From an uncultured Bacteroidales bacterium (GTDB lineage Bacteria; Bacteroidota; Bacteroidia; Bacteroidales; UBA932), in assembly GCA_944325445.1 (NCBI GenBank), contig CALVAG010000009.1, positions 22,480 through 86,479 on the forward strand: 64,000 bases of DNA, read 5' to 3'. The translations under genes and the position numbers were made by a program. A model generated the notes under the pieces. That model searched no databases. It was not told where the DNA came from and worked only from the letters and a program-made list of their open reading frames with translations. This document shows positions 17,865 through 26,876 of this stretch, one piece after another (the first letter of the stretch is position 1; each line of letters starts with the position of its first letter).

Positions 17865-18482
17865 ATGAAACGTTTTATATTGTTTATGCTTTGCATAGGG
17901 CTGTGCGGCACAGCCTATTCGCAGAAGGATTACAGATATGAGCTGTTTGTCTCATACGGTTTTTCGCCTCTGGAGTCTATATACGAACCGGGTATAGATT
18001 TTCCTTCAGAGCCTATGTCGGGCACGACTGCAGTTTATACAGCGGAGAATGGAAAAAGTTCAGGTACTGTCAATGCAGGCTTTCTCATACATGTTTCAAA
18101 ACCTTTTGCAATAGGTGTCTCATATACATACAACAGTGCAGAGTATGACCTGCATGTCGGTTCTTCTAAACCGTTGGGGAAATTCGAAAGCAGATGCAAT
18201 ACCGTAATGTTCAATGCCAAATTCAACTGGCTCAATATAAAATCCTTTTCACTCTATTCGAGGGCTGCTGCCGGCATAATGATGAAAAAAGGGGAATCGA
18301 GCGATATGGACGGCAGAACGGAGAGTCTTTTCAACGGTGTAGACCTTGATGAAAACTCCTTTGCATGGCATTTCTCACCCGTAGGTCTGGACTGGAATTT
18401 CACCCGTTACCTTGCACTCTTTGCGGAGGGTGGAGTCGGCGCCTCCGGTTATGCCATGGCCGGAATTAAAATCAAGCTATGA
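17865..18482 (+). CDS. Outer-membrane beta-barrel protein
   Basis: A 205-residue protein with a signal peptide (cleavage near AYSQ, residue 20). The rest alternates short amphipathic strands (AIGVSYTYNSAEYDL, CNTVMFNAKFNW, YLALFAEGGVGAS) and ends in MAGIKIKL, which fits a small outer-membrane barrel of the OmpX/opacity type. No specific family is recognised. Its stop codon overlaps the start of the TonB receptor (ATGA at 18479-18482), so it is the first gene of a translationally coupled three-gene unit. It may assist, or be an accessory to, the receptor; that is inference. Confidence 0.75.
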   Translation: MKRFILFMLCIGLCGTAYSQKDYRYELFVSYGFSPLESIYEPGIDFPSEPMSGTTAVYTAENGKSSGTVNAGFLIHVSKPFAIGVSYTYNSAEYDLHVGSSKPLGKFESRCNTVMFNAKFNWLNIKSFSLYSRAAAGIMMKKGESSDMDGRTESLFNGVDLDENSFAWHFSPVGLDWNFTRYLALFAEGGVGASGYAMAGIKIKL

Positions 18483-21022
18483 GAAGATACCTGGCATTTC
18501 TGGCGATAATTCTTTTTACTCCCTTTTTTGTTTCTGCCCGGAATGTCAATATCACAGGACGTATAGCAGATGCTTCTTCATTGCAGCCTCTGCAAGGCGC
18601 AAGCGTGTATTTTACAGACAGAAGTGCATGGTGCATAAGCGGCGTGGACGGTTCATTTACGCTTGCCGCAGCGCCGTCTGCACAGGAAAAGGTGCTGGTT
18701 GTAAGTTATATGGGCTATGTTCCGCAGCGCTACAGAATCTCCATTGCAAGAGATACCTCGCTCGGAACGTTAAGGATGGTGCAGGACAATACCCTGCTCC
18801 CCGAAGCGAGCGTCTATGCGCGAAGGCATGATTTCGGAGTGCGGAATTCGCAGATGAGCGCCATAGAGGTGCCTGTAGCCGATATAAAGGGTATGCCCTC
18901 CCTTTTCGGAGAGATAGATGTGATGAAAGCGCTGCAGCGTCTGCCCGGAGTGCAGTCTGTCAAGGACGGCAATGCAGGAATCTATGTGCGCGGCGGAAAC
19001 TACGACCAGAACCTTATCATGCTCGACGGCTCCACGCTTTATAATTCGGAGCACCTTAACGGTTTTGTCTCATCTCTGAATGCAGACATGATAGATAATA
19101 TCATTTTCTATAAAGGGGCTTTCCCTGCCCGTTACGGCTCAAGGCTCTCAAGTATCATAGATGTGGGAATGAAGGAGGGCGATTTCAGGCAATACGGAGG
19201 TTCGTTTACAATAGGGCTGCTCTCTTCGAGACTTCAGGTGGAAGGCCCCATATTCAAAGGAAAAACCTCCTTTAATATCGGAGCGAGATTCTCATATTTC
19301 GACCTTCTCGTCTACCCCATTCTGGAAAAGGTTTACGACAGCGGCGAGGCTCTCAAACCCTATTCGGATATGAATTATTACGATATCAATGCCAAGCTGG
19401 TACATAGATTTTCGGAAAACGACAAACTCTCCGCCGTATTTTATATGGGGCAGGATGTGATAAAGGCGGAACCCTCTGCAAGCAGCGACAGTTACATGCG
19501 GAATTCCGATTCTTATATTAACGAAAGGTCCGACGGTTCGGACAAGAAGTGGGGCAACATAGTCTCGAGCCTTTTCTGGACGCACAGAATGAACGAGAGG
19601 CTTTATGTAAATACGAACTTGAGTTACAGCCGCTACAAATATCGCCTTAAACTCAGTTCGGAGGTGGACAGACGGGTCTACAAGGAAAAAGAGGCCGATT
19701 ATCTTCTGAACGAACGTTATACGGAGAGTTCCCATGCCTTGTACCACTCGCAGATAGACGAACTTGCCCTGACATCCGATTTCAGGTACACAAGCGGCTC
19801 CGGCCATGATATGAGATGGGGCGCCAAGCTTTCCGGCCAGGAACTGGACCCCACCGTAGATATTTACAAACATTCTATCATAGGATATATGGATGGCGGT
19901 AAGTATAAGGAGCGTGTGGAGCATAAGGAGGATGTATTGGGGAAGGCGGAGAGCATCAGGAGCCTGGCCCTCTATATAGAAGACGACTGGACAGTTTCCG
20001 AGAACTGGAAAGTGAATGCCGGGCTGCGCTATATGCATACCTTTGTAAAGGGGAAAAATTATCCCTCCGTAGAGCCGAGACTCTCGGTCCGCTGGCTTTT
20101 TGCCGGAAACATGGCATTGAAGGCCTCATATTCCCGTATGGCGCAGGCCATACACCTTCTGAGCAGCAACAACCTTGTGATGCCCTCCGATATATGGGTC
20201 CCCGTAACGGATGAAATCCCGCTTATGAAGGCGGACCAGTGGGCTGCCGGCTTCAACTGGGAACCTTTCAAAGGAATAGATGTTTCGCTGGAGGGGTACT
20301 ATAAGAAGATGGACAATGTTCTGGATTACAGAGAGGGAACTTCGTATATGACAACGGCGGGAGGCTGGAGGGAGATGGTCGCTGCAGGTGAGGGGCGTTC
20401 TTATGGCGCCGAGCTTTTTGTGCAGAAGAAAGAGGGCGCCACTACCGGCTGGCTGAGCTATACATGGTCTAAATCCCTGCGCAGATATGACAGACCGGGA
20501 CAGGAGATCATCGGGGGAAGGGAGTTCTATGCAGGAAACGATTGCAGGAACAATTTCAATATCGTGATTGTCCATAGACTGAATAAGAGGCTGGAACTCT
20601 CCCTTTCCTGGACCTATCAGTCCGGAAGAAGAGGGATAATTCCCTCTGCGGCACTCTACGGCGGCTGGCTGGATGAGTATGACAGTTATGGCATTTTCAG
20701 TTCCAGTACGTGGCAGTTTACGGGAGATTACATCAGTTCAAGGCCCGACGGAGCTCCGTATTTCCGCAGATTCTCGCAGTTCTTGACATACCATGAGAGG
20801 AACAACTATCAGCTGCCCGACACACACAGGCTAGACATAGGCCTGAACTGGAGAATACCGCACGATGTGGGCGAGAGTACGCTGAATTTTACAATATATA
20901 ATCTCTATAACAGGCAGAACATTTCGAATCTCTTTATAGGATATGAGAATGGAACGACCGTATTGAAGGGAATATCCCTTTTCCCCTTTATGCCGTCTCT
21001 CTCCTACACATTTAAATTTTAG
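18479..21022 (+). CDS. TonB-dependent outer-membrane receptor with N-terminal carboxypeptidase-regulatory-like domain
   Basis: An 847-residue ligand-gated porin. After the signal peptide, residues about 23-105 form the CarboxypepD_reg-like domain (VNITGRIADASSLQPLQGAS), followed by the plug (about 115-230, with GIYVRGGNYDQNLIMLDG) and a 22-stranded barrel ending in LSYTFKF. It is shorter than SusC proteins, has no SusD partner, and is followed by a DUF4249 gene. That arrangement is a recurrent Bacteroidota operon type whose substrates are mostly unknown. The substrate cannot be read from sequence. Coupled by overlap to the preceding barrel gene and 3 bases from the next gene. Confidence 0.92.
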   Translation: MRRYLAFLAIILFTPFFVSARNVNITGRIADASSLQPLQGASVYFTDRSAWCISGVDGSFTLAAAPSAQEKVLVVSYMGYVPQRYRISIARDTSLGTLRMVQDNTLLPEASVYARRHDFGVRNSQMSAIEVPVADIKGMPSLFGEIDVMKALQRLPGVQSVKDGNAGIYVRGGNYDQNLIMLDGSTLYNSEHLNGFVSSLNADMIDNIIFYKGAFPARYGSRLSSIIDVGMKEGDFRQYGGSFTIGLLSSRLQVEGPIFKGKTSFNIGARFSYFDLLVYPILEKVYDSGEALKPYSDMNYYDINAKLVHRFSENDKLSAVFYMGQDVIKAEPSASSDSYMRNSDSYINERSDGSDKKWGNIVSSLFWTHRMNERLYVNTNLSYSRYKYRLKLSSEVDRRVYKEKEADYLLNERYTESSHALYHSQIDELALTSDFRYTSGSGHDMRWGAKLSGQELDPTVDIYKHSIIGYMDGGKYKERVEHKEDVLGKAESIRSLALYIEDDWTVSENWKVNAGLRYMHTFVKGKNYPSVEPRLSVRWLFAGNMALKASYSRMAQAIHLLSSNNLVMPSDIWVPVTDEIPLMKADQWAAGFNWEPFKGIDVSLEGYYKKMDNVLDYREGTSYMTTAGGWREMVAAGEGRSYGAELFVQKKEGATTGWLSYTWSKSLRRYDRPGQEIIGGREFYAGNDCRNNFNIVIVHRLNKRLELSLSWTYQSGRRGIIPSAALYGGWLDEYDSYGIFSSSTWQFTGDYISSRPDGAPYFRRFSQFLTYHERNNYQLPDTHRLDIGLNWRIPHDVGESTLNFTIYNLYNRQNISNLFIGYENGTTVLKGISLFPFMPSLSYTFKF

Positions 21023-21025
21023 AGT

Positions 21026-22039
21026 ATGTTCAAGATAGTTAAAATAACGGTTTTCCCGCTGCTCCTGCTTGTGCTCTCGAATTGCGAGAAGGTGCTTCCC
21101 TATGCCGGGGAAGATGATGACAGGCTGGAGATAAATGTGCTGGCAGACCCCGACACAACGCTTTCAATGTATGTATTCAGGACATTTTCCGCTTCGGAGG
21201 CGAAAGTTACATCCATGATGATGACAGATTACTGGAAATATGTGCTTGCTTCTAATTATAATGCAGACTCACTGATAAGAAAAGATGTAGTGTTGAGTAA
21301 CGCTCAGGCAAAGGTTACGGTAAACGGCGCCGAAGAGCATCAGCTCAGGTATGACCCTGAAAAGCATAACTATACATGCGGTTACAGACCGAAAGAGGGA
21401 GACATGCTCCGCTTTGAAGTGACTGCCGTGGATTACCCTCCCGTTGCAGCCGAGGTTTCCGTTCCGCAGGCCCGGAGACTGGAGATACTCGGGACAAGAA
21501 AATTTATCGACAGCAAATGGACCTCCGGAGTGCATACCGAAGAGGGAGTTATAGACTGGGGGACGGATACGGTCATGAGCATTACGCTGCGTCTTACCGA
21601 CCCGGCTTCGGAACGCAATTATTACAGGCTGAAAATAAGAAGCGCCGGAGAAAACCGGAATGAAACAGGAGAACTCGTATATTACTCGTTCAGCGATGTG
21701 TTCAGTTCGTCTGATGTAATCTTCGCAGACGAAAACCTTATAGAGGGATGCTGGGGCTGGCCGGCAAACTTTTCCAACATCTTTGACGACAGAATATTCA
21801 ACGGAACGTCATATACCTTTACCGTAGAAAGCCGCCAGAGATTCGGGGATAACACGCATGTGGTCGTGGAGTTGCAGTCAATAACGCCAGAGCTCTACTA
21901 CTATCTGAAATCTATAATGCTGTACCGCATTACAGACCAGGATTCCTATACCGAGGCGATTCAAATCTATTCCAATGTCGATAACGGCTGGGGCATAGCC
22001 GGCGGTATTTCGGGCGAGAAGCAGATAATTTATTTTTAA
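21026..22039 (+). CDS. DUF4249-family lipoprotein
   Basis: A 337-residue lipoprotein; LLVLSNC places the acylated Cys at residue 20. The body has the DUF4249 pattern: an N-terminal strand DRLEINVLADPDTTLSMYV, the middle segment GDMLRFEVTAVDYPPVAAEVSVP, and a C-terminal SYTEAIQIYSNVDNGWGIAGG. Such proteins are nearly always encoded next to a TonB-dependent receptor, as here, and are presumed to be surface-exposed partners of it, in the way SusD partners SusC. The substrate is unknown. Last gene of the 17.8-22.0 kb operon. Confidence 0.9.
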   Translation: MFKIVKITVFPLLLLVLSNCEKVLPYAGEDDDRLEINVLADPDTTLSMYVFRTFSASEAKVTSMMMTDYWKYVLASNYNADSLIRKDVVLSNAQAKVTVNGAEEHQLRYDPEKHNYTCGYRPKEGDMLRFEVTAVDYPPVAAEVSVPQARRLEILGTRKFIDSKWTSGVHTEEGVIDWGTDTVMSITLRLTDPASERNYYRLKIRSAGENRNETGELVYYSFSDVFSSSDVIFADENLIEGCWGWPANFSNIFDDRIFNGTSYTFTVESRQRFGDNTHVVVELQSITPELYYYLKSIMLYRITDQDSYTEAIQIYSNVDNGWGIAGGISGEKQIIYF

Positions 22040-22082
22040 TGCGAAAAAATCGCTAACTTGCGCCTCGTTCAATAACGGTTTT

Positions 22083-23199
22083 ATGGTTCAGAAAGAGGAT
22101 ATAGTTTCATGTTCTGAGAGGCTCGATGCCTTGAGGAGGTCTCTTTGACTACGCTTCAAAGGTAGAAGAGGCAAGAGAGGGTACTGAAAAATCGATGGAA
22201 GAGGGGTTCTGGAACAACCCTTCGGAGGCGGAGGCTTTTCTAAAAAAACTCTCCACGGTCAAATACTGGGTAAATTCAATAGAGAGGATAGACGGAGCGC
22301 TCGAAGATCTTCAGGCGCTTTACGAGATGGTCGCACCCGAGCGGAACAACGGCGACTGGCAGGAGAGTTCTCCAGAGGAGAAAGATCTGGATGCAGAGTA
22401 TGCAAAAGTGCTCGGGCAGATAGAGGAGCTGGAGGTAAAGAGCATGCTCGGCGGCGAGGGTGACAATCTCGGCGCGCTGCTCAAGATAAATTCCGGCGCA
22501 GGCGGAACGGAGAGCAACGACTGGAGCATGATGTTGCTCAGAATGTACACCCGCTGGGGCGAGCGGAACGGCTACAAGGTTTCGGTCTACGATGTGATAG
22601 ACGGCGACGAAGCGGGGATAAAGTCGGCTACTGTGGAGATCGAGGGCGATTTCGCCTACGGCTATCTCAAATCCGAGAACGGTGTCCACAGGCTCGTTAG
22701 AATCTCCCCCTTCAATGCGCAGGGAAAGCGGCAGACCACATTCTCGTCGGTCTTTGTCTATCCGCTTGTAGATGAGACGATAGAAATAAACATAAATCCG
22801 GCGGACCTCGAATGGGATACCTTCCGTTCGAGCGGGGCTGGCGGCCAGAATGTAAACAAGGTGGAGACGGGTGTGCGCGTAAGGCATATACCGAGCGGCA
22901 TCGTGGTGGAGAATACCGAGACCCGCTCGCAGCTCGACAACCGTCAGAATGCCTTGAGGATATTGAAGTCCCACCTTTACGAACTGGAACTGGAGAAGAA
23001 GAGGCGGAAGCAGGCGGAGCTGGAGGGAAAGAAGAAGAAGATAGAGTGGGGCTCCCAGATAAGGAGCTATGTGCTGCACCCCTACAAACTGGTAAAGGAT
23101 TTGCGTACAGGATATGAAACCACCGACACGCAGGCGGTGCTCGACGGAGACCTTAACGAGTTCATGCGCAGATACCTGCTTGAAAACAGAGACAATTAA
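22083..23199 (+). CDS. prfB: Peptide chain release factor 2, +1 programmed frameshift
   Basis: RF2 releases nascent chains at UGA and UAA. The first 21 codons (from ATG at 22083) end at CTT TGA; shifting by +1 at 22146 continues in the long frame to 23199, giving 371 residues. The anticodon-like SPF tripeptide is at about residues 208-210 and the catalytic GGQ at 253-255, almost the same positions as in E. coli RF2. SPF identifies RF2, not RF1. An in-frame ATG at 22195 would lack the N-terminal part and is not a likely start. RF2 level controls its own synthesis through the in-frame UGA. Confidence 0.95.
22134..22149 (+). promoter_or_regulatory. prfB recoding site: internal SD plus CTTTGAC slippery stop
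   Basis: AGGAGG (22134-22139) lies three bases before the CTT codon, directly before TGA C (22146-22149). This is the canonical autoregulatory frameshift signal of bacterial prfB: low RF2 lets the ribosome pause at UGA and slip +1, helped by the internal Shine-Dalgarno sequence. Confidence 0.95.
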
Positions 23200-23225
23200 A
23201 CGATAACAATACAAATTTTACGGTT

Positions 23226-24851
23226 ATGGAGTTTAAATATAACGAAATGTTCCCGCTTGGGGAGGATACCACAAAGTATCATCTGCTTACAAAAGAGTAT
23301 GTAAGCGTTTCCGAATTCGAAGGCAAGGAGATATTGAAGGTGGACCCGGAGGGGCTCAGGCTCATTGCCCGCCAGGCTTTCCATGACGTTGCATTCATGC
23401 TTCGTCCGGAGCATAACGATATGGTCGCCAAGATTCTAAGCGACCCCGAGGCCAGCCAGAACGACAAGGCTGTAGCGCTTACTTTCCTGCTCAATGCAAA
23501 TGTGGCTGTTCAGGGGCAGCTGCCTCTCTGCCAGGATACCGGTACTGCGACAATCGTTGCAAAGAAGGGGCAGAATGTCTACACGGGAGGCAGCGACGAG
23601 GCTGCGTTGTCTCACGGTGTTTTCGATACCTATACGACAGATAACCTGCGTTATTCGCAGACCCTTGCGCTCGATATGTACAAGGAGAAGAATTCAGGCA
23701 ACAACCTGCCTGCGCAGATAGATATTTATGCGATAGACGGCAACGAGTACAAGTTCCTCTTTGTCGCAAAGGGCGGCGGCTCTGCAAACAAGACCTATCT
23801 TTTCCAGGAGACAAAGGCTCTGCTTACTCCTGAAAAACTGGAGAGCTTCCTCGTAGAGAAGATGAAGACATTAGGTACGGCGGCATGCCCCCCTTACCAT
23901 ATAGCATTTGTGATAGGCGGTACCTCTGCGGAGATGAACCTTAAGACCGTCAAGCTTGCCTCTGCAAAATATTACGATGCGCTTCCTACCCACGGCAGCG
24001 ATGCAGGTCATGCCTTCAGAGACATTGAACTGGAGCAGAAACTTCTCAAGGCTGCACAGAACATAGGTCTCGGCGCCCAGTTCGGAGGAAAATATTTCGC
24101 ACACGATGTAAGGGTTATACGTCTGCCGCGTCACGGCGCTTCATGCCCTGTGGGAATGGGAGTAAGCTGCAGCGCAGACAGAAACATAAAGGGCAAGATA
24201 AACAAGGAGGGTATCTGGCTCGAGACGCTCGACAGCAACCCTGCAAGGCTCATTCCCGAAAAGTATCTCGGGGCAAAACACAACCACGGTGTGGTTATAG
24301 ACCTCAACCGTCCTATGAACGAAGTTCTTGCAGACCTCAGCAAATATCCGGTTTCAACCCCGCTGCTTTTGAACGGAACAATCATAGTGGGCAGGGATAT
24401 CGCCCATGCGAAACTCAAGGAGAGAATAGACAGGGGTGAAGGTCTTCCGGATTATATGAAGAAGCATCCCATATACTACGCCGGTCCTGCAAAGACCCCG
24501 AAGGGGATGCCGAGCGGTTCGTTCGGCCCTACAACGGCAGGCCGTATGGACAGCTATGTAGACCTCTTCCAGTCTCATGGCGGCAGCATGATCATGATTG
24601 CAAAGGGCAACCGCAGCCAGCAGGTTACAGATGCCTGCAAGAAGCATGGCGGCTTCTACCTGGGCAGCATAGGAGGCCCTGCCGCAATTCTGGCAAAGGA
24701 GAATATAAAGAGTGTGGAGTGTCTGGAGTATCCGGAACTCGGCATGGAGGCAATCTGGAAGATAGAGGTAGAGAACTTCCCTGCATTCATCCTTGTGGAT
24801 GACAAGGGCAACGACTTCTTCACCCAGCTGAAACCTAATTGCGCAAAGTAA
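23226..24851 (+). CDS. Class I (4Fe-4S) fumarate hydratase
   Basis: A 541-residue iron-sulfur fumarase that interconverts fumarate and malate. The three cluster cysteines expected from E. coli FumA are at Cys102 ([10 protein letters not shown]), Cys221 (TAACPPYH) and Cys315 (GVSCSADRN), each offset by exactly three residues. The alpha-like N-terminal part ends near 350 and the beta-like part carries [11 protein letters not shown] and [13 protein letters not shown]. Single-chain form, so no separate beta subunit is needed. In anaerobic Bacteroidales it serves fumarate/succinate metabolism. Its 3' end overlaps the convergent metallophosphoesterase gene by 17 bases. Confidence 0.96.
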   Translation: MEFKYNEMFPLGEDTTKYHLLTKEYVSVSEFEGKEILKVDPEGLRLIARQAFHDVAFMLRPEHNDMVAKILSDPEASQNDKAVALTFLLNANVAVQGQLPLCQDTGTATIVAKKGQNVYTGGSDEAALSHGVFDTYTTDNLRYSQTLALDMYKEKNSGNNLPAQIDIYAIDGNEYKFLFVAKGGGSANKTYLFQETKALLTPEKLESFLVEKMKTLGTAACPPYHIAFVIGGTSAEMNLKTVKLASAKYYDALPTHGSDAGHAFRDIELEQKLLKAAQNIGLGAQFGGKYFAHDVRVIRLPRHGASCPVGMGVSCSADRNIKGKINKEGIWLETLDSNPARLIPEKYLGAKHNHGVVIDLNRPMNEVLADLSKYPVSTPLLLNGTIIVGRDIAHAKLKERIDRGEGLPDYMKKHPIYYAGPAKTPKGMPSGSFGPTTAGRMDSYVDLFQSHGGSMIMIAKGNRSQQVTDACKKHGGFYLGSIGGPAAILAKENIKSVECLEYPELGMEAIWKIEVENFPAFILVDDKGNDFFTQLKPNCAK

Positions 24852-25935
24852 GTTCGATGACGGCTATCTCGCTCCTGCTGCCTATGCGCAGGGGCGGGCC
24901 CCACAACCCCAATCCGGATGAGACGTAGATATGGGTCTGCCCAATCTTCCCGTATCCGTAATCGTGGGCGTAGATAGCTCCGGTCAATAGAGAGAAAGGC
25001 CATATTTGTCCTTTATGGGTATGCCCGTAGAGTGCAAGTGCGGCCTTTTCCTTTACTGCGCTCTCAACCTCCGTGTCGGCGGGCTGGTGGTCGAGTATTA
25101 TTGTCGGCAGCCTGTTCTCTGTATCGTCCATGAGCTCCCTTACGCTTTTCCTGCGGCGGTTGCTGCGGTCGTCGCGTCCGACAATGTTCACCATTCCCTC
25201 TATCGTTACGACGCTGTCTCTTAGCAATACTATCGGAGTCAGCCTTATGAATGCCCCGCACTTCTCTATTCCGCTTATATATTCATGGTTGCCGGGTACC
25301 ATATAGATTCCGTATCTTGCCTTCAGCAGCCCGAGTTCCTCTTCCATTTTACACTCATACAGCGGTTCGACGGATGAATCCACCAGGTCTCCGCAGATAA
25401 GGATAAGGTCAGGCTTACGGCTGTTTATCAGTGAGACATACTTTTCAAGTCTCTTTTTTGCAATGCCGTGGCCGAGGTGAATATCGCTTACGGCTGCAAT
25501 TCTCAATTGCCGGGGCTCTCCGTTCGCAGCGGTGTTATCTGCAAGCTCGATTTTCAGATTCCTTACTACGGGTCTGCTGAAATTGAGGTATCCGTATACG
25601 AGCAGAACCGCAGTTATGGCGCAGCAGATGCCGAAGGAGTGCGGAACAATGATTCCAAGGAGTCTGAGCAGTGCGGCTGCAATGAGCAATAGCGTAAGGT
25701 AGAGTGTTATGGCAAGCCATACGGAACTCGCCGAGTAGAGAAAATTTCCGAACCGTCCGCTTCCAAGTTCATCTCTGAAGAACATAAGCGAGGGAAAGAG
25801 CAGGACGACCGCTGCAAAGAGCACGGTTGCGGCTATTTTCAATATCGGCGGCAGCGGCCGTATGAGCGGCCATGCAGAGTAGAATATCCAGCCGTTTGCA
25901 ATCAGATAGAGTGCAATGAATGTTATGAAGAACAT
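24835..25935 (-). CDS. Membrane-anchored metallophosphoesterase
   Basis: A 366-residue protein with about four N-terminal transmembrane segments (residues 1-118) and a calcineurin-like phosphoesterase domain. Metal-binding motifs are in order: SDIHLGH (150-156), GDLVD (182-186), GNHEY (215-219) and GHTH (304-307). It resembles the YkuE/YaeI group, some of which hydrolyse UDP-diacylglucosamine or related lipids; the substrate here cannot be assigned. The active domain probably faces the periplasm. Convergent with fumarase, overlapping its last codons. Confidence 0.88.
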   Translation of the reverse strand: MFFITFIALYLIANGWIFYSAWPLIRPLPPILKIAATVLFAAVVLLFPSLMFFRDELGSGRFGNFLYSASSVWLAITLYLTLLLIAAALLRLLGIIVPHSFGICCAITAVLLVYGYLNFSRPVVRNLKIELADNTAANGEPRQLRIAAVSDIHLGHGIAKKRLEKYVSLINSRKPDLILICGDLVDSSVEPLYECKMEEELGLLKARYGIYMVPGNHEYISGIEKCGAFIRLTPIVLLRDSVVTIEGMVNIVGRDDRSNRRRKSVRELMDDTENRLPTIILDHQPADTEVESAVKEKAALALYGHTHKGQIWPFSLLTGAIYAHDYGYGKIGQTHIYVSSGLGLWGPPLRIGSRSEIAVIELTLRN

Positions 25936-25994
25936 GTTTTTTTGTGCAATATTAAATAATAAAATCCGTATATTTACACGAAAATTAGTTTACT

Positions 25995-26852
25995 ATGAGA
26001 AATCTTTTCCTATCTGTTTCCTTTTTATTTTTTGCATTTGCCGCGGTATCCTGCGGCTCCAACAAGAAAGGCGGGCAGGCTGCCGCCCCTGAAAAGCAAC
26101 TGACAGTTGTAGCGGACGGTGTACAGACACTGGTTCTGGACTCTTTGAAACTTACATGGATTAAAGATAATGCAGGCGCGCATGTGATGCCCATCTCGCT
26201 CTTTGCAGCGGTAGATTCGGTAATGGCCGATACCCTTGGCGTGGCGGACGGCGCTCCGGCTACGGTAAGTGCGTTCTATATGGAGACGGAGGGTACGGGC
26301 ATTCTCTTCGATGCAGGAAACGGCGATGCTGAGAGCGGGCTTCTGAAGGGGCTTGAAGCATTGCAGCTCTCTCCGGATGATATAAAATGTATAGTGCTTA
26401 CCCACTTCCATGGAGACCATATCGGAGGTCTGGTCAAGGAGGGAAAGGCCGTTTTCCCAAATGCGGCGCTCTGGGCTCCCCGGGTCGAGTATGATGCATG
26501 GATGGCGATGGAAGGGAGCAATGCGCAGGTTGTACAGACAATGGATATCTACAAGGAGAGTCTGCACCTGTTCAATATCGGAGATGCGCTTCCCGGAGGA
26601 ATAAGGGCGATTCCAGCATACGGGCATACTCCCGGGCATACGCTTTATCAGAAGGGCGATGTTCTCATAATAGCGGACCTCATGCACGGAGCCGCAATAC
26701 AGATGAAATATCCCGATATATGCGCATCGTACGATATGGATCCCGTAAAGGCTGCACAGGTGCGCAAGGAGATCTTGCAGTATGTGAAGGAGAACAATCT
26801 CATTATGGCCGGAATGCATCTGCCTGAACCGGCTGTCGTAATGCCTGAATAA
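25995..26852 (+). CDS. MBL-fold metallohydrolase lipoprotein
   Basis: A 285-residue lipoprotein (lipobox AVSC, Cys20). The zinc motif HFHGDH (His137, His139, Asp141, His142) followed by GGL, and the later GHTPGH and ADLMHG segments, place it in the metallo-beta-lactamase superfamily near the lactonase-like hydrolases. Envelope location with this fold suggests hydrolysis of a small ester or lactone, but the substrate is unknown. A TATATTTA -7-like box lies at 25969-25976. It is 24 bases upstream of the efflux operon, which has its own promoter overlapping this gene's stop codon. Confidence 0.87.
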   Translation: MRNLFLSVSFLFFAFAAVSCGSNKKGGQAAAPEKQLTVVADGVQTLVLDSLKLTWIKDNAGAHVMPISLFAAVDSVMADTLGVADGAPATVSAFYMETEGTGILFDAGNGDAESGLLKGLEALQLSPDDIKCIVLTHFHGDHIGGLVKEGKAVFPNAALWAPRVEYDAWMAMEGSNAQVVQTMDIYKESLHLFNIGDALPGGIRAIPAYGHTPGHTLYQKGDVLIIADLMHGAAIQMKYPDICASYDMDPVKAAQVRKEILQYVKENNLIMAGMHLPEPAVVMPE

Positions 26853-26857
26853 TTTTG
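26850..26857 (+). promoter_or_regulatory. -7 promoter box (TAATTTTG) of the efflux operon
   Basis: Perfect TAnnTTTG that includes the TAA stop codon of the MBL gene and lies 19 bases before the TolC-family ATG at 26877. It suggests the pump genes can be expressed independently of the MBL gene. Confidence 0.55.
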
Positions 26858-26876
26858 TTAATTAATTGTATTGGAA

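Noticed and set aside
22083..22200. prfB as a frameshifted pseudogene
   Set aside because: The interruption is exactly the programmed CTT TGA C recoding site with an internal SD, so the gene is intact.
22276..23214. 312-codon minus-strand frame opposite prfB
   Set aside because: Shadow of the RF2 gene, which has SPF and GGQ at the expected positions; the antisense product has no recognisable domain.
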